Positions 23,527 through 36,000 of a stretch of 64,000 nucleotides of DNA are shown here, one piece after another (the first letter of the stretch is position 1; every line of letters starts with the position of its first letter). Source of the stretch: Mesorhabditis belari (taxonomy: Eukaryota > Nematoda > Chromadorea > Rhabditida > Rhabditidae); NCBI GenBank assembly GCA_958450365.1, contig CAUEEP010000886.1, forward strand, positions 579,501 through 643,500, read 5' to 3'. Position numbers and translations under genes: made by a program. The notes beneath the pieces were generated by a model. The model saw nothing but the letters and a program-made list of their open reading frames with translations. It did no database searches and was not told the DNA's origin.

Positions 23527-24058
23527 AATGATCTGTATCAACTTTATATTTTATTTCATTTCAAATGCCGGATTCCTAATCACCACCAAACCTCGTTCTG
23601 TCCCTTTTCCATCTCATTGTCAACCATTTCTTTTTCCGTCATTTCCTTCACTTCTCCTCCACTCAAATTCCCTATTTTATCGATCGGTTCTGAAATTTTT
23701 GTTTTGTTTTATCCTTTTATTTTCCCCCCACCTTTGTACGGTTCATCGGAATTTGTCTTTTCCTTTTCCTTTTCTTTCTCTTTTTTTTCATTTTTCCCAT
23801 CCGATTTCCCATCGGGATTTTTCTTCTTTTGTGTGAAACGAAGCTGAAAAATTTTTGATTGAAACTAATGAAATGTAGCTTTAAAATGTCCTACTTTCAT
23901 TTCATTAACCCATTCAGCTCTTCCTGAAGAAACCATGTCCACATTTTTCCCAAAAGTTTCCGGCGGAGATTGGCCGATTGCTGAATGGTTTAAATGGTAG
24001 AGAAAAAAACAAAGAACAAAGATTTAAACAAAGAACATTATCCAATTAATCTTTCCAA
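23527..24058. other. Pyrimidine-rich region downstream of the mec-9-like gene
   Basis: C/T-rich sequence with overlapping forward open frames that look compositional. A minus-strand frame at about 23,880-23,993 (after an acceptor-like attcag) stays open for 38 codons and could be an alternative last exon of the Kunitz/EGF gene. Otherwise nothing is supported. Confidence 0.4.
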
Positions 24059-27000
24059 TTAATCTTTCAAAATGTACGCACCAACATCACAATCTCTTCC
24101 TCCAAATCCGGGCAAACAATCACAAAAATACAGCTCGAGACTTCGCGTTGTTCGACACGTTCCATTGTTGTGACAAGGGTTTTTCGCACAAGGCTCTTAA
24201 ACGTTCAAGTTTCAAAAGTACTGAAGATTTTTATGTACTACTTTATTAGTTAATAAGTATATTTTTTGAACTTTAAAATTTAATTTACCGTATTCTCTCT
24301 AATAGTAGTGCACTCTTTAATAGTAGTGCACTCTCTAATAGTATTGCGGTTCGAGAGGCGGTTGAAAAAATAGTAGTGCGCACTACTATTAGAGAGAATA
24401 CGGTATATCAATTCATATTGAACTCACTCTGATCACAGCTTGGTCCACCGAAATCTTTCGCACAATAACACTCAAATATCGTGGTTCCTTTTTCGGTTTT
24501 CGCCTGACATGTGGCCCCGTTTTGACAAGGATTTGAGGAACAAGGATCGAAATCTAAAAGGAGAACATTGAATTTGGCAATCGGGCGACTATTTGAGGTA
24601 CCGTAAAAACTCTAATAAAAGCCCAATCTCCATTAGAATCCCACTCTCTAAGTATTGCGTCTCACTCTCTAGTCGTTTCAAGTCTTGCGCCGCACTCCCT
24701 TTTTTTGTGATTCCACAAAAACAAACAAACAAACAAAAACCATGGGGAATCATAAATCTCTGGGAAATCATTGTCCGAGACGTCTACAAGCAGAACCAAC
24801 AATATTCCGACGTTTTTGAACATGAAAGCGGCGATTCGAATGGCCTGGGATAACCATTTTACCACTTGAAACTTGAAACTATTGAGTTTCAGGACTTTGA
24901 ACTGACTGAACGCTTTTGCACTTTGAAACCTTGTCGCCTCGATGAAGAATCGTATTTTTCAAGTAATTAATCGCCCAGGTGGAGCAACAGACTATTGATT
25001 TTGGCACTATCCTGTTATAAATCCTCCTGCCAATTGACCTAACCATTTTGGATTTATAATATTATTTTATCTACTTGATGTATATGTATAAACTATGGCT
25101 TAAACATATCTTAAACTTAATCTAAACACATGATTTTAAAGTAGTCTAATTGGGGTGCACAAAACGCGTGGGGATGCATAACAGGATAACAGAACCTTAA
25201 TTTTTTTATTTTTAATGTTTTTGCTGTTAATTCATGTTGCCAATACATTTTTTTTATTAATTTAGCAAGATGCGGCCCAAGACCCAAGACGGCCCAAGCC
25301 CAAGACCCAAAACGGTTAAAATTTGTTCGTTTTATTCTTAAACTTTTTTTTGAAAGTTACCTTAGCCCTTATGGAGTGTTTTCTAGGGTTTTCGGCTACA
25401 CTCTTTCTAATAAAAAAGAAATCAGAACGCTAGCTAAAATAGTTTTTGTGGGATCGCAAAAAAAGGGGGTGCCACGCAAGACTTGAAACGCACTTTAGAA
25501 GCCCACCCCTGAATATTAAGTCTTGTCCTATCATGCGATCCCTTTATAGAAAGAACTGAGCATAAAAATTAATAATCTCGGGTCGGTAGTAAAATTTATA
25601 ACACCATTTTGAAAAAATTTTATGTGGGGGATCACAGGAAATTTTCCATGGATAAGAAAATTATTTCACTTTTAAATGCATGTTTTTTTGTACGTTTTAG
25701 GCCAACGGCTACCACGTAAAGTGATTTTTACAAAAAAATAAATTTTCGATTCATATTTGACCTACTTTTTCGGCTGGCCGATTTTTGAGGGTTGAAAAAT
25801 TCAAGCCCATTCGCTTCTATTGGAAGTGGGACAAATGCGACCTTTTTTTTTGCGCACCCGGACATTTGCGCACCTTTTTTTCCGCACCTTGCCCATTAGC
25901 GCACCTTTTTTCGCGTTTTAAAAAGCTCTAAAAGCTAATATTAACCAATTTCTATTCCAAAAGTTGTTTTTCTAGGTAATTTTAGGGTGTCGAATTCAAA
26001 TTTTGGCATATCAGAGCTTGTGGAAGCGTGGAAGCGAACGGACGGAGTTATACAAAGAGAAAAATCAACAATTTTCTGTAATTTGACCTAGCCGTCTTTC
26101 AAATTGGTTCCACACGCTCTGTTATGTCAAAATTTGAATTCGACACCCTCAAATTACCTAGAAAAACAACTTTTGGAATAGAAATTGGTTAATATTAGCC
26201 TTTAGAGCTTTTTTAAAACGCGAAAAAAGGTGCCCTAATGGGCTAAGTGCGGAAAAAAAAGGTGCGCAAATGTCCGGGTGCGCAAAAAAAGGTCGCATTT
26301 GTCCCACTCCCGCTTCTATTAGAGTTTTTACGGTATTTGAAAGAACAAGAATAGCTTGAGGATATCCGAAATTGCATTGTCTTGAAACTATTGAGTTTCA
26401 GGACTTTGAACTGACTGTACTTGAACAGGACTGAAATTTGAAAACACTTTGAATAGATGATCCTACCGGCTTGTTCCGTGCAATTTCTCCCTGTCCATCC
26501 TTGTGTACATCGACAATGATATGAGTTCTTTCGATGAGAGAAATGACAAGTGGCCTTGTTTTGACATGGATTATTCGTTTCACAGATATTACTCGAGTTG
26601 GGCTCTAGAAATTTCTTGTTTAAAAAGATCTCTTATGGGTTTTTCTGAAAAGCTATTAAAACAATTTTAAAGCTATTAAAACTGTTAAAACACTCACTGA
26701 AAACGGGATTCGGACTGACGATCTCTTTCATTTTCTTCTTTTCCCCTTTGTGCCATGGCTTGATGGCTAAAATTTTGATGAATTTCAAGGGAATTCTATT
26801 TTTCCCTTTTCCCTTTAAAACTGACGATCTTTTTTGGCAGGTTGTTCGCAAGTGACAAGGCATGATTGCTCATCTTCAAATATATTCCCTCCATCACCTT
26901 TGCATCCATCGAACCAAAAGGGGACACATTGCTGAAAGTGAAGAAATTTATCTCTTCTAATTAGTTATCTCTTCTAATTCTTTCTTGAATCCCAGTTCCG

Positions 27001-30000
27001 AGTCCGTTGATATTTGTGAGTGCATTAGTTAGTGAATATTGAGTAAATTGTGTATATTTTTAGGTAGATTTTCAATTTTGCTAGGTTTTCCCGAACCTTA
27101 TTAGCTTTATCGAAATACCATTGTTGTCTCCATCTTCCACCCATACACGAATCCTTGAAACGAGGATCGAAATCTTCAAGACATGACTCTAAAATTGGAG
27201 AATTTCTTCAATGAGATGTTTCAGCTATGAAAAATCTTTTAAAAGTATACTGTAACTGTTGTCTGTCTGTCTGCTTGTCTGTCTGTCTTTCTGCCTGCCT
27301 GTCTGTCTTTCTGTCTGTCTTTCTGTCTGTTTGTCTGTCTGTCTTTCTGTCTGTCTTTCTGTCTGCCCAATTCTCAATTTCCTTCACTCCATCAATTTCC
27401 GATTTCCTTTATTTCCCTATTTTGTTCTTCGTCCCCTTTTCCCTTTCTAAACTCTCGTTTTTCTGCGGAAAAAATTTATCGTTTCCCCCGATCTCGACAA
27501 GGAAAAAAAACATGAAGATTCTTGAATTAAGAAGAAAAAAAAATACTAGATATTGAATTTTGAATCAGCTGAAAAGGGAGTTTATTACTAGATTTTCTGA
27601 ATCGAGGCTTGCCCACGTAGTGATTTGCAAGCGCTAACTTACAAAAGCTGTTTGCTTGCTCAGAGCTGTTTTGAGCATAAACTGAAATATCAGGACCAGG
27701 AATAGGTTAGAAGACAGATTCTGGCCCGTTTGTCCTTAGCTGGCCCCAGAAAAAGTGCTTGAATCAGCTTCTGGACTGGCTTACAAATGCTAAAGTCCGG
27801 TTAGAAAACCGCTTGTTGATTTGAGACACAAAATTTCGAATCTGATTCCAAATATGATTCCAAAGATAAGCTTAAGAAAAATGTCTCAGAACCGCGAAAT
27901 ATAGAACTTTTAGAGAACATCAAGATTTACTATATTTTCTTCTTGAAAACCCACTCGATTTGTACATCGGCTGAGCCTCACAAAGCCATTGGCATGTGAG
28001 CATGTCATCGAACAAATTTCGACTGAAATATTGTAAACAGTTGTTGCTCAGATACGATTTGTTATTGTTTTTTTTGGTACTTATCGATTACACTAGCCGT
28101 TTTTATACAAATTTTATCAAATGCTATCAAAAAAGTAATAAACTTAAACCTTTTTTACTAATAAGTTTGATTATTAGTTGATTATTGGTTAATTATTTTT
28201 TGCCATGGCGGAATTCTAAGGGATTAAGGTACCGTAAAGGGTTAGAGTACCCGTGCGGTATACTGCCCTTCCCCAACTTTGCACGATTCCCCGATCAAAA
28301 AAGTGTTTTTAATCGAGAGAGCATGCTTTAAACTATATTATAAATAAAAAGAATATTACAAACACTTCAAAAAGGCTCATTATTCGTATATTTGAAAAAC
28401 GGCCAGTCTAAACGATAAGTAAGTAAGCTTCAGCAAATAAAGTCTTACTTACTTATCGTCTCGTACTTACTTATCGGCAAATAAGTCTTTTCACTGACCT
28501 ATCCGATCGACATCCATCATACCAAAATTGTCGACACGTCAATGAGGCGTGATCGAAATAAAAACGAGGCTCCCAACGGCCTGAAAATGGAGAATATTTC
28601 GGTTTTACTTTTAAGGTTATTTTAGGTGCTTTTTGAAATCTAATAAACATGCATCGTGGTGCTATAGTAGTTTGGCGGGGGTCCGTGTGTACCGTGTTTT
28701 GCCCTAATAGTAGGGCACCCTAAGCTTCGCCTAAATTGCTCGAAATCTCGAAAACTGCTTATCAGAAACTATCGATGTGGGTGTCGGAAAATGTAGCTGA
28801 CGATGAGATCTTGTGATGGATTAGAGTGTTGAGCCTCTGTGAAAACTTGAAACCCGTAAAATAGTCATCAACTCGGCCCGGGCGCGGTGCCCTACTATTA
28901 GGGAAAATACGGTATTCATCTCTATTGAGACGGAGCGCACTAATTTTTGCTCCTAGGGTTTTTAATGCCGTAGATTCTTAGTTTCGTATCTATTTAAGCT
29001 TTAGCAACTGTTTTAGCTTTAGCAACAACAACTATCTCAAATAGTTACTGAAGTTTTAAGCCTCTTAATTCAATCCCGCACCTTTGAGTCCAGTTTGAAC
29101 CACTTGAAGGCTCAAAAATGTTGCGCAAATTGGCTTAAAAGTTGTTTAGAATTGTTTAAAAATGCTTCCAATGGATTCAGCGCAATTGATTACGCAAGAA
29201 AAAGTTCTTAAAAATAGTGGAGAGTTGAATAAACCGTTGTTTACAAACCGATATATGGGATAAACAGATATTCAGCTAATGCATTGAATATCCAAAAATA
29301 AAACTATAATATTTAGCTTAATTAGATGCCGTAATCATTTATGAAGTCATCCGATTTACTCAATGCTCAATGAACTTTGATATTTTCTTTTCTATAAACT
29401 AAACCATTCAATTCTTTCTTGCAAATTTTCGATTTCCGTTTCATTGTCAGTAAAAAAAAGAGGACCAAAGGGTGAAACGAGAAAATTGCCGTGTTTCATA
29501 CGCCAAATTTTCTAAAAGTGACAAAAAATCGCAACTAGAGTCTGTAAATGAACAAAAATAGGACAAAAATACATAAAACACCAACATGCCACATAAAAAA
29601 CCCACCATTCAAACACTGATTTCGATAATTCATATCGAATTTGTCCCAGCAAATCTCTGAATAAGTTGCGTCGATTGTTTGAATGAATGAAATGATGAAT
29701 AAAATTTTCACTTTTATCAATTTCTTTGTTTTCTTTTCAACTGAATATCGATAGGGGCTTTTCAGCCAAAAACGATGCTTTTCGCGCATCGCATCGCGAT
29801 TTTTTCCCTCAATCGGTAACTCTTTAAAGGATTGTCGTTAACAACAATGAAATGAGGGAAATGATCAAATTAGTGAGATCATTTTTGGTGAGAGGATCTT
29901 TGAGAATAGACGAGTTTCAGGGCGGAATATGATCCATCATTGCTGTTTGATCTAGGGATTCTGTATTGAAATTTGTTAGGCAATGAAAAATCGTTAGGAA

Positions 30001-33000
30001 AATGAGAATGATAGGAGTAAGTTTCGAAAAAATATGGACTTTTAATCGTTGTTGTTGTTGCTAACTAATTGTTGTTATTGTTGTTGTTAACTAATTGTTG
30101 TTGTTAACTAGTTGTTGTTGTTAACTAGCTGTTGTTGTTAACTAGTTGTTGTTGTTAACTACCGTATTTCTTCGAATAGAAGACCGGGTAAAGTGTATCA
30201 TCGCGTACTCCTGCGTAGCAGCCCTTTTTAAAATTTCCCATGAGCTAACAGATTTTTGAGCCATTTTCCAGCCCTATAGCACTTCATTGAAAGCTTTTAT
30301 GCAGAAAAGAAATTTTAAAAAGGGCTGCTACGCAGGAGTACGCGATGATACACTTTACCCGGTCTTCTATTCGAAGAAATACGGTAGTTGTTGTTGTTGT
30401 TAACTAGTTGTTGTTGTAGTTGTTGTCGTAGTTGTTGTTGTTAACTAGTTGTTGTTGTTAACTAGTTGTTGTTGTTAACTAGTTGTTGTTGTTTAAAATC
30501 TTTCATCTATCTAAACATTAGACGAAAGTTAAGCTTTAGAATCTAAATCTGTAAGATTTAAACTATAATCATCAAAGATTTATGCTTTAAGTTCATCAAG
30601 CAAGTATCAAGAAAAGTAAATTGACTTTAGCAAGCCCAGAAAAAAAAGTCAACTTGCAAAATTGAAAATAAAATCCAAGAGGGTCCAAAGCTAAGATCCA
30701 AAGCCAGACAACTAAAAAAAGAATGAGGGTGGGTAGGAAAAGGAAAAGAAAGGACCAATTTTAGGGAGAAAATATAAAAAGAGAGATTCAAAGAAGGGAG
30801 CACGAAGTGGAGAAGAGGACAAATCAATGCTTTTTGAAAAAAGAGTTTGTTGGGGAAGAAAAAGGGGAGAAATCTCCCGGGAATTGTGGATTTGTCCCCG
30901 CCTGGCCAACCGCTATTTGGTGGGGGAAATAAGGACACGGAAAAAAGCAACCAATTCCTCCAACGGAGAGACTAAAAAGGATGCGGGACTGAGAACAACC
31001 TCTCCTCGCACTCACTCACAACAAAGTGAGTGGGTGGAGATTTTTGGGAAGAAACAAATACACTCACCACTCAACTGGCAAAGAAATAAAAAGTAATATA
31101 AAAGAAGAAATGACTTTTCAAGAATGAAGCTACTCTGTTAACCGTTTCAATCTGCTAAACTGTAAGATTTAAATGTTTACTTAAATAATACCTACTTATT
31201 CCAATAGAACCGTAAAAGCGACTGTTTTTGAACAAAAACAACTCTCGTATCACTAAATCTTGAACTATTAGGCTGTTCGGATCTAGACAAGCGTTGCTAA
31301 GCTTATTGTTGTGAGGGAAAGCTTTTAAAACATGTCTTTCTGTATTTAAAAGTACGTTATCTTGTGCATATTTGAAATCTTTTTAAACGGATAATTTCTT
31401 ATTTTTAACATATTTTTTCTTGCTTTAGATGATCGACTTCGAACGTCGGCCTACTTTACCGTATTGGAACCGTATAGGAACCGTATTGGAACCGTATTAG
31501 ATCAAAATAAAAACCGTATAGGAACCGTATTGGAACCGTATAGGAACCGTATTTGAAAACATGTCTTTCTGTATTTAAAAGTACGTTATCTTGTGCATAT
31601 TTGAAATCTTTTTAAACGGATAATTTCTTATTTTTAACATCTTTTTTCTTGCTTTAGATAACCGACTTCGAACGTCGGCCTACTTTACCTACTTCGAACG
31701 AGTTCGCATCTGCCTACTTTACGACTTCAAACTGGACAAAACAGACGCGGAATCCCATCGAGATTTGGTCAAAGAATTTGGAAATGATGTATTGTCCGAA
31801 AGCCGATGCCGAGCCTGGTTCCAACGCTTTCGGGATGGTGTTGAAAGTCTCGAGAATGATGAACACTCTCGTCGATCTCATGACCTGAAGACCTCGAACG
31901 GTAGACAACGATATTTTGAGGGCTGCAATCGAATCGGATCCACGTCAAACGACACGTGAACTTGCTCAACAGTTTCTATGTTCAAATTCTACTATTGATG
32001 AGCATCTCCACACCATTGGAAAGGCGATCAGATGCGGGAAATGGCTTCCTCACGAGTTAAGCAGTGCAAACGCTCGCTTATATCCGAACAACCTAATAAT
32101 TCAGACCTAGAAGACTCTAGAGTACTTTCAACAAAGTACCAGACTAGAAAAGCCTAACGACATCGAAAACATAAATAAAACCCAAGAAAAGATTTGTAGA
32201 CTAAATAAAATGAATAGCATCAATGGATTCGCCCACCCCGTAAACACTCGGGTACAAATTTCCAGCTAAATACCTTCGTTTTGTACCATCTACAAAGCAA
32301 AAGAAAAATCCCTAAATGGCTGCCGAGGTGTTCTTTGTGCGGTCGCGTAATCACTCGCTTTCTGGCATACCTCTCCGATAAATAGGTGTTTCCTTTTGGT
32401 AAAGGGAAAGGAGCTTTGAGCAACTGACCCGGTTTTGTTATTTTTGACAGCCCTATGCGCTACAAATCCCTAGATTCAATTTTTGCCTCAATTTTGACTG
32501 TATCTCTGCTACAAAGTTCGTTTAAGCCGGGCACTGGAGTGGGTTAAAATTCTGGCTAGACTAGACATAAGTTTCAGCAAGAAAACCTACAAAGTTTGAG
32601 TGGATTTCAAGAAAAATTTCCATGAGCTACTAGAATTTGATGAAAACTGAGTGGGGACAGAACCCGAACCCTGAACTCTACGAACATGAACTATCGACTC
32701 TCCGACTCCTCAAATCTGAACCCGAACTTTCTAAAGGCCGGAGATGCTTGAAATATAAGGATCTGGCCGTTATATTTTACCTATTAAAAGACGCAAAGTT
32801 ATGTGTGTGTGTGTGTTTGTCTTATCACTTCATAACTCGAGACCAAGTGGGAATTTCGGTCTGATTTTTTGAGACAATATGTAATCGACTACGGTGGTTT
32901 GGCCTGTTAAATCATATTTGAAAAATCTCAATCCATTTTTGAGAAAAGTTGGTAAAACCGGATTTGGCGGCGAGATCAAAGGTCGCCAGGGGTACTTCAA

Positions 33001-36000
33001 AAAAGGATTTCTCTTTTCTGAAATTAATGAAAATTAATTTTCTCAGAATAACGTGGAGGAAATACGTATCTTTTAGCACTAGAAATATTTTGAAAAACTT
33101 TGTATTTTGAGAAAGCGGCGAAGGCGGAAAAGTTCAATGGGTCGGAAGCTAAGGTCAAGGGGATTTCGGGTAAAAGCGAAGATTTGCCTCTCAAACTCAG
33201 TTTAGTTATTGAAATTCAGATTTACTAGTAAATTAGTAAACTGTTGTAAATTTATCAACAATTAAGACTTAAGTTTGACTAATGTAAACTATGCATCGGT
33301 TCAAATCGGTCAGAATAGGGTAGCTTTGTTCTGTGCTCTTTGCCGAGGAGTTTCCTTTCTGAAAAAGGATTTCCCCAAAATCCCAAAATATCAAATCAAA
33401 TTTACATATGTGCGTATCTTTATCGAATTTCTCCCAAAATTTGAGGCCAAATTTGGATTTCTTTAAGGCATAGACGTATCAAAGAGGCATAGACGTTGTG
33501 TCTGACATTGAGAGAAAAATTGAGAGAAAAATTTCAACGACTTTACAATACTAGGCAAAATTATTTTCTTATGTCTTTCAAAAAAAACCAACCAGCTCTC
33601 GTGAGTACATTCGTTTCTTCACACAATTGTTCGCATGTTCGAAGATGAGAGAAAATATTTCTCGATCTTCCCTCACATCCATCATACCAAAAAAGAGCAC
33701 ATCTAAACAAGAAAAAGATGGGATTTGGATAGGAAATATGTATTGAGAAGTTCAAATTTAATCTAATAAGAAAACCTCATCAAATTGCGATCTAGACACC
33801 GTTAGTAATAGAGTAAAGTAAGGAATGACAAAGAAAGATTTCCGGAGATGGGATTGAACCTTCGGCCTTTTTGCTTTCCCTCGACTCTCAACCTTTTTTG
33901 GCAGATGCTCTAAGCAATGAGCCATCCGGTAAGTCAAGCGCTAAAGTACAAGGTGGCTAATCAGTATTGTCGCTTGCTTGAACACGTATTACTCCTCGAG
34001 ATTAGTTCCAAATCTTAGCATAACAGTAACATACCAAAATGTTGCTAAGAGTCTAGAGAATTTAAATTTATGCATAGATTTTTGGAACAATGACTATAAA
34101 AGATTTTGTTGCGATTCTTGTGCTTTTCAAAAAAGGCGCTGCCCGCTGCTCGTTTTTTTAAAGTTTAACTGGGTCGCAACTGGGAAATCATTTTGTTGCA
34201 CTTATTGACACCAAAACCATAAAGATTAGTCCACTTAGAAGAAAGTTATGGCGAGTTGCGCAAACGACCCAGTTGCACAAATGGCCCTGTTTGTTGCGCA
34301 AAAAAAATTGCGGAAATTAGCCTACCCCGTTGTTTGTGGCTCTCTCTTAAAAAAAGCAAAAAAGAGGTGTCTAAAAGCCAGCCAAATATGACTTTACACA
34401 CTCGGTTTTAACTTGAAAAAAGTTGGTACCAAAATTTTAAGTATTTTTACTGTGAAGAAGATCAAACTCACAAAGAGTTTGATCTTCTTCACAAAAATAT
34501 TTTGCACGAAACTTTTAAAAAACGAGCAGCGGGCAATGCCTTTTTTGAAAAGCACAAGAATCGCAATAAAATCTTTTATAGTCATTGTCCCAAAAATCTA
34601 TGCATAAATTTAGTTTCTCTAGACTCTTAGCAACATTTTGGTATGTTACTCATAAGATTTGGAACTAACCTCGAGAAGTAACACGCGTTCAAGAACGCGA
34701 CAATACTTATTAGCCACCCTGTACTTGAAGCTTCTAAGCGAAGTAACATCTTGCGAATGGTAAAAGAAAAAGAAAACAAAAGCTACTTTGATTTGTTTTT
34801 TTGAGCATATTGAATACACAAATGAAACCTTCTTGCTTGATGATCAAAATAATAATTCTCTCTCCAATTTTCCCCTCCACAAGTCGTCTCGTAGCCACGG
34901 TCGAATTTGTCGAGACATGAGTCTAAAATAATTTTGAGCATCGTAACATTACCATTTTCCAGTTATATTCCTGGAATTCTAAAGCTTGTAACTATTACAG
35001 TACTCTGCGCCAAGCTTACGGCAATGGCTGCCCTTGGAAATTGATTCCAGAACAATTGCAACACATTCAATCAATCCCACCAACTTTTCTCTTTCGTACA
35101 ATTGTATCCATTTCCCGCGTATCCCTCTAAACATTCACACATAAACCCTCCATCCGTATTGTGACATTCCGCGTTTTTATCACAAACATACGGTGATCGG
35201 AGGCATTCGTTCACATCTGAAATCAATAGAATGCATTCTGATAAGCTAACAAGGGAATATCAACTGGGTGTAGTGGCCAAATGACATGTGCCACGAGTTA
35301 TTCGACGCAGAATTCAACGCTGATTCCGAATCTGCTTTTCGTTTCTGATATGGAGCACTCGGTCAAAAGTTATAAGTGTGAAAAGCTTTTTATAGGATTT
35401 CAAAAATAATAAGTCCCGAGTTTAATAAGCAGATATCCCAGAGTTTCTAAGAAGCAGTGGTGGCCTAGTGGCAGTGGGTTAGAGGACAAGGCAAAGGCTG
35501 GCTCGAGTTCTCTAGTTCGAGTCCGCTATTCTACCTTTTTCTTTTGCTTTTTTTGGATTTGCAAAGTTAATTGTTCTCCGTATTTTAAACTATTTCTCAT
35601 AAAAATGTTTATTTTTAACTATTAGCCCCCACCTAGTTGATATTTCCTTGTAAGTTTAAACAAATCTCCCGAAATTCGTTAAATAAACCTGTGCAATTGA
35701 AGCCATCTCCTTGAAATCCTTTTTTACATTGACAAACACCCGATGTACAAGTGGCATTTGGAGAGCATTCGTCACAATTCAACGTTGATCGACCTGTTGC
35801 GAGAAATCGGGATTAGCCACGAATGAAATTTCATAAAAAAAAGTCAACTATCTCTGTAATTTTACCAATTTCTAATGTCAAAATGCCTTATCGAAAACCT
35901 CTCGTCAACAATTTTTCCCCTATTCCCCTATTTCGTCACCCAATCTCTATCTGTCGTCACCGATTGTGCTCGAAATATTATGCTCAAAATTTTATCTGTA

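Noticed and set aside
23249..23847. 195- and 120-residue plus-strand frames
   Set aside because: The first part is the palindromic TTTTATACGCG repeat and the rest is a pyrimidine tract; compositional frames.
27227..27556. 109-residue Ser/Val/Cys-rich frame
   Set aside because: Produced by the CTGT microsatellite, which is open in several frames.
30627..31096. Open frames of up to 107 residues on both strands
   Set aside because: Low-complexity Phe/Ser- and Lys/Glu-rich mirrors with no splice context or relation to neighbouring exons.
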